Assembly: GCA_028280845.1 (NCBI GenBank)
Contig: JANQKZ010000024.1
Coordinates: 1 to 64,000, forward strand
Direction of reading: 5' to 3'
Length of the DNA stretch: 64,000 bases
Source of the DNA: Opitutales bacterium
Lineage (GTDB): Bacteria > Verrucomicrobiota > Verrucomicrobiia > Opitutales > JABSRG01
Below the pieces are notes generated by a model. It saw only the letters and a list, made by a program, of their open reading frames with translations. It had not been told where the DNA came from and made no database searches. The translations under genes and the position numbers were made by a program. Positions 60,801-64,000 of the stretch are shown piece by piece (the first letter of the stretch is position 1; each line of letters starts with the position of its first letter).

Positions 60801-63547
60801 TTACCAATTAGTGCATTTCCGTATTGGTAGTCCCTATCATCTTCTTCACTTCCAAGGGTGACTGCACCCTGATTCCGAATAGTATCGAGCAAACTTGCCA
60901 CAAAGTCTGGCCAAATAATGGAGAGCCTATCAGCAATCGGGGCTGCCAGTCTTCCCAAAATCTCTGGAGGAGCAATTATTTCGCTCAATCCTGGATATAC
61001 CACCTCGACCAATCCTAAAGTTTCCAACGACGGGTTCGGCCAAGGAGGCCGCCGGGCAATTTCCCTACCCAACAAAGGGACTAATTTGTTTTGAATAGCT
61101 CGACGATTTTGCTCCCAGATATCGGGAGTATTTTGGGGAAGTGGAATATGGGACTGCCCCTCCTGTGGATCAAACAACTCACAAATAATAGGCGATTCTT
61201 TAAGAATATCGGTCCAGTCACCAATAGATCCACCCGCACCCATTTGTTGCAGTTGTTCTTCTAATGCGCGAATAGAGGCCTGAAATGCGGTTCTTATTGC
61301 AGGGGACGCACCTTCCGATTGAGCCCTTAAAGAATTAAGTTGATCTTGAACTTGTTGGCGCTCCTCCTTTGTTCCAGATAAATTAACCTTTCCAAGCTTT
61401 TCCAGAACGGCTGAACGAAATATCTGAACCTCATGCTGGCGAGTAAGCCTGGGACCTAACCTGGCCGCTTCAGCTCGACTATCTGAGAAAACTAATAGTC
61501 GGCGACCATGGGCTGGCTTCCAATTCCTGCTGTCATCTGGAAATTCAGGAAGGTTAGCTAAAGCGGTTTCCGCCACTAGGCTTACCTGTAGCCGAGTTCC
61601 AGATGCAAACCACCCAACAGAACTTGGGCTAAACTCTATTTGACTTCGAGGGCAACGATCAACCTCCCAAAGAGGTACCTGCCCTTCCCCAGCGTATGAA
61701 CCGGTAGTAGGGTTAAAATATATAAGTGGGGCTCCAGATACTTCCTTGATTGAAAAAAACCTAATGGGGGTAGGTACTTGGAGTTCTGGATTCTCTGAGT
61801 CCGTATTCTCTTCCCCCTCATGTCCATACAGGATGATTGACTGAGGGACAGGTTCTAGTATTCCATCATTTTGTCTTCCAGCTACACCCCACCATCCCGT
61901 TTCATTGCAACGAAACAGGTTGAGAGGATTCTGAACGGAATCGCCTATAACAGCGGGATCCGACCCAGCGCTGAATATTGCCATTCCATCCCCTATTGAA
62001 AAAAGTCCGGCCTCTTCCTCCGATCCAAAAGTTAATAAAATCCCCTCAGGGGCTCTGATTAAATAGTGGATACGATTCGGAACTAAAGGTAGAGCGGCGG
62101 GATTGCTTCTCGCAATGGCACCAATCTGCAAAAGCTGGCGTGTTGCCTCAATTGATTCTGAATTGGACCCACCGAACAAACAATTACTCAGGTCTACAAG
62201 CGGGATTGGCTTAGGGCTTCCCTCACTCCAAAGAATTTTTTGTAAAGCTGAGAATACCCCTGAAGAACCTACTAGTCGCTCTAAAAGCGGTGCCACTGTT
62301 TTTGTGGTCTCAAAAGGCTCAGAATTTGCGGCCACTTCCTCCTTAGAGAAGATAACCTCTAACGCGATTATCCATTCCTCCCAACTCTGCTCGCTACTTT
62401 GATGAAAAACCAATCCATCATCCCAAGCCAAGAGAGTTGCTTCCTCTGGTATTGGGTGGGCAGACATTGATTCTGCAACAGTCATTGAAAGCGGTAAAGG
62501 CAGAGGAGGAGCCGTTATCGGCGGCTTGATCTGGGAGCCCTCAATAACCTGCACCAAATCTTCTTCTTTACTAAACAGCTTTGCCGCAAATGGCTTTAGT
62601 TCTTGAGTCCCACCGCCAATAGTGGCTGAAGTTGCAATACAAAGTACCTCTTCAGGACTGCAACCACATCGAATAAACAGCCTACGAAGTAAGAGGGTTA
62701 TTTCTGCTGCTAAATTCCCGCTGTACATGTGAGCTTCATCTAACACAACCACCTTTAAATTAGTGCCAAAGAAACCAGCATCCTGGGGCCGGCACAGCAT
62801 GTATTCTAACATCGAGTAATTGGTTACAAGAATGTCTGGGGTTGGCCCATTCGCAGCTGGAATCATTCTTCCATTAATATCTTCCAATCCACGAGCTTGT
62901 TGCCGGGTTCTAAACCGAGCTGCCGTAGCGGGAGGAATATTTCGATCATTCGCCCTTTTGTGGTTTTCAGGTGTCTCGCTAGTAAAATGAAAAAAGCTCA
63001 ACCGCTCTTGGCCCACCAACCAACGGTCTAAACGCCCAACTTGGTCGTTAACTAAAGCATTCATAGGGTATAGAATAAGAGCGCTGATTCCTTCCCCTTG
63101 GGTGCTAGGGTTGTTCCACAAAATATTGAGAAGAGGAATTAAAAAGCTTTCCGTCTTTCCTGCTCCTGTGCCTGCAGTGACGACTATTCCTGGTCGGGAT
63201 GATTCGGTTCCCTCACCTTCTTTTGCTGCCTCGATGCTCTTGTATTGGTGCTCATACGGAACCTGTTCCAAAGGGAAGACCCCGGACCTATCCAATTGAT
63301 CCGCTAATTCTTCATGGATAAGGTCTTCAGCGACAAGGTCTCGCATGGAATAATCAGCTGGTTTGGAAGGAAAGGCTCCTTCTACCCATAAATCACTTCC
63401 CAGCCCGCCACACTCAGGACTTCCGGACCATATTTTATCCAATGCCTCACTTAAGACTTCATCTCTTACATAGTGGTCGTCCTTTGCGAAATCGGTGACA
63501 CGTTTAAGCAGATTATCTCTAAGGGTGATAGAATTTAATTGGCTCAT
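57884..63547 (-). CDS. Very large DEAD/DEAH helicase with DUF1998-like end (defence-island type)
   Basis: 1887 residues. Superfamily 2 helicase core: VPYEHQYKSIEA Q-like region (about 97), Walker A TAGTGAGKTESF (about 124-135), Ia LILYPMNALVNDQVGR, DEAH at 270-273 (VVVLDEAHMYSG), SAT at 307-309. A long insertion follows, then RRLLVFSDSRAEAARLGPRL, then TTTLELGIDIGGLSAVFLGN and motif VI LQRAGRAGRRADGTS. The C-terminal third has a Cys cluster (CDPPQGNFGGIEGC, ICQRCGY) and ILYDSLAGGSGHLAEL, a DUF1998/MrfA-like signature. Size and motifs are close to DruE of Druantia and related to DpdJ and DISARM DrmA helicases. It follows an unknown partial gene by 18 bp and precedes a NERD remnant. AT-rich codon use. 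Confidence 0.8.
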   Translation of the reverse strand: MSQLNSITLRDNLLKRVTDFAKDDHYVRDEVLSEALDKIWSGSPECGGLGSDLWVEGAFPSKPADYSMRDLVAEDLIHEELADQLDRSGVFPLEQVPYEHQYKSIEAAKEGEGTESSRPGIVVTAGTGAGKTESFLIPLLNILWNNPSTQGEGISALILYPMNALVNDQVGRLDRWLVGQERLSFFHFTSETPENHKRANDRNIPPATAARFRTRQQARGLEDINGRMIPAANGPTPDILVTNYSMLEYMLCRPQDAGFFGTNLKVVVLDEAHMYSGNLAAEITLLLRRLFIRCGCSPEEVLCIATSATIGGGTQELKPFAAKLFSKEEDLVQVIEGSQIKPPITAPPLPLPLSMTVAESMSAHPIPEEATLLAWDDGLVFHQSSEQSWEEWIIALEVIFSKEEVAANSEPFETTKTVAPLLERLVGSSGVFSALQKILWSEGSPKPIPLVDLSNCLFGGSNSESIEATRQLLQIGAIARSNPAALPLVPNRIHYLIRAPEGILLTFGSEEEAGLFSIGDGMAIFSAGSDPAVIGDSVQNPLNLFRCNETGWWGVAGRQNDGILEPVPQSIILYGHEGEENTDSENPELQVPTPIRFFSIKEVSGAPLIYFNPTTGSYAGEGQVPLWEVDRCPRSQIEFSPSSVGWFASGTRLQVSLVAETALANLPEFPDDSRNWKPAHGRRLLVFSDSRAEAARLGPRLTRQHEVQIFRSAVLEKLGKVNLSGTKEERQQVQDQLNSLRAQSEGASPAIRTAFQASIRALEEQLQQMGAGGSIGDWTDILKESPIICELFDPQEGQSHIPLPQNTPDIWEQNRRAIQNKLVPLLGREIARRPPWPNPSLETLGLVEVVYPGLSEIIAPPEILGRLAAPIADRLSIIWPDFVASLLDTIRNQGAVTLGSEEDDRDYQYGNALIGKWFSCDQPFRQSMFAFLGASFAGGQVSRRNAFTLAVLNEIGLSEEDSQEIAPEVLRAVFEALCSEAESGRLSWLNHNPNASTNANNAVPALQLKFRQLGLKRPSTLHQCQVTGQVWARSVVGLYPGAHIPSLSEISYDDLDNDPRIGRRRREMLEWKGFKMGLWAEEHSAQLSPQENARLQNLFKEGVRNILSSTTTLELGIDIGGLSAVFLGNLPPGKANYLQRAGRAGRRADGTSAVLGFSRPTAFEREVFLGFKRYIDRELRRPTIFLDRAPLVRRHANSWILGEFFRTHLAHARNTGAMDAYGRMGRFTGQVLPNVWESGQNKPGLDNPVENSVSELFIEFLETLIEDDARGYPTTLLNLWDGCANVDASEGNWVENIQRIRDEFLSALTSWKDITGELLRAWEEVPSANPGSALFGQCRGQANAIFFQLLALHRLTVIEALADARVLPRYGFPIGLSRLRVQVAQRVQRGNQNGRLVAREEDQYRLQRDSMMAMREYTPGSQLLVGGRVITSRGLLKHWTGTASQNEAWGLRGQFVKNRRGYFDYSLTEESPPPPPNGNFTRGVFLFPKHGFTTAAWDPPRFGNDFERVGELEVYTTAFSHPDQCDPPQGNFGGIEGCTARYREAGDLLLINSGENELGFAICQRCGYAESERREGANGRVDLPTRFEWHSPLTSPDQRRRCWDEDEAPVWRNHHLAARQTSNLLKLDFSNFNQEIEPDLLYTLGQAFRLSAASLLELDQREIGVLDPPPDPVSGEFQSVILYDSLAGGSGHLAELSHPNNSEFAMKWIEETVKLLTVEETWPEAIAEREAIRRLLTSGCRDERLLPGETLEFLLNGFRGNRSEQIDTGVADESQADCWSTLRLQNENPPYEFSFLVEDNEVAGLQEGFCKFTRFEQEDENALPRANQVTIVRLPDGRVVFGKWLYSPTTNLDRPHKLRLRRLRNSITLELSEYEFREVEIIAVQTP

Positions 63548-63565
63548 GAAATACTTTTTACCGAG

Positions 63566-64000
63566 TTAATCATTTTGAATGGCCCTCAACCATCGGCCCA
63601 AAGTGTAGCATCGATAGTCCCTGCTTTTAGATAACAACCGAAAGGCTGGTGTAATGGCGGCCTCACCTAAATGATCTATATTGCTCAAAGTAGGAACGGT
63701 GGACTCCAGCCAGCGGCCATCGCGATTCCCGTGGATCCTCCCTAGCACCTCTGCCCGATTTTCAGAAACATCCATTTCTGGAAGGTTCAGGAAGCAAGCA
63801 AAGAAAAACTGTTTGTCTGGATTTGTGAAATACTCAGCTGTGTAGATTCGGACTATTCGAACCGTTATGATTGGACACACCGCAACCAATTTCCAAACTG
63901 CAGAACCCAGGGCATGGACGCCTTCAGTTCCAGGATCTTTTAGCCCTTCCACCACCTCGTCAGCTGATTCAGCGTCTGGGATGGGCAAGGATTGAAGGAG
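63566..64000 (-). CDS. C-terminal part of an unrecognised protein (runs off window)
   Basis: The frame is open to the right edge; 145 codons are visible. There is no recognised motif. Segments include GVHALGSAVWKLVAVCPIIT, VRIYTAEYFTNPDKQFFFAC and GRWLESTVPTLSNIDHLGEA. It ends 18 bp before the large helicase and is in the same orientation, so the two are very likely one operon. In Druantia type III a large DruH gene accompanies DruE; whether this is such a partner cannot be judged from the tail. Confidence 0.6.
   Translation of the reverse strand, partial: LLQSLPIPDAESADEVVEGLKDPGTEGVHALGSAVWKLVAVCPIITVRIVRIYTAEYFTNPDKQFFFACFLNLPEMDVSENRAEVLGRIHGNRDGRWLESTVPTLSNIDHLGEAAITPAFRLLSKSRDYRCYTLGRWLRAIQND

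Overview
The window reads as a chromosome segment of a Verrucomicrobiota bacterium, probably Opitutia. This is inferred from the mix of families (MoxR/Bat cluster with a BatB-BatC fusion, AP2-domain protein, FecR-type secreted protein, ADOP-type permease, DUF1573, GxxExxY, ExbB/ExbD operon with a VWA protein) and from many dispersed intergenic repeats. No rRNA gene is present to confirm it.

Layout. 0-3.5 kb is accessory and AT-richer by eye: REP-like hairpins, a decayed Rhs tip, a secreted DUF5010-like/CBM/fascin-like protein and a DUF1573 protein. 3.7-9.5 kb holds a cardiolipin synthase, an EEP-family hydrolase convergently overlapping a DUF1499 gene, an AP2-domain protein, a FecR-domain protein and a DMT transporter bracketed by composite repeats. 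9.6-14 kb holds a TonB-dependent receptor and a CPA2 cation/proton antiporter, both on the minus strand. 14.1-18.6 kb is the rod-shape cluster mreB-mreC-mreD-mrdA. Then come a peroxiredoxin-like protein and a CHASE2 adenylate cyclase. 22.1-30.6 kb is a complete MoxR-DUF58-DUF4381-BatA-BatBC-BatD-BatE operon. 30.7-36.8 kb holds an M32 carboxypeptidase, dnaX with an apparent programmed frameshift, SRP RNA, aroC, a CobW-like pseudo-GTPase and DoxX. 37.1-48.3 kb holds an ADOP permease, tRNA-Leu, tRNA-Gln, pyrH, frr, proB, a lipoprotein, a UvrD-type helicase, a GNAT protein, a nitroreductase, a secreted protein and an OGG-type glycosylase. After a GxxExxY cassette, 48.8-56.4 kb is a minus-strand operon: two TPR proteins, ExbB, two ExbD and a TonB-like VWA protein. 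56.9-64 kb is a second accessory region: the C-terminal part of an unknown protein, an 1887-residue DUF1998-type helicase resembling defence-island helicases, a frameshifted NERD gene and a terminase-small-subunit-like fragment.

The most notable features are these. (1) dnaX carries an A10 run just before its stop, followed by a perfect 8-bp hairpin; a -1 shift opens a 121-codon extension, a tau/gamma-type arrangement. (2) The ExbB-ExbD-ExbD operon has a TonB-like N-terminus joined to a VWA domain instead of a TonB C-terminal domain. (3) Several repeat families (degenerate heptamer arrays, TGTGA-type inverted repeats, GTAG-headed hairpins, TCATTGCGAG elements) sit between genes, abut start codons and in places are read as protein.

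How genes work together: Mre/PBP2 build the elongation machinery. MoxR and DUF58 with the membrane VWA/TPR Bat proteins probably form a chaperone-like envelope complex. The Exb operon probably uses the proton motive force to drive a periplasmic VWA/TPR assembly. pyrH-frr are the usual pair at the end of a translation gene cluster, and SRP RNA beside dnaX is a linkage also known in Bacillus.
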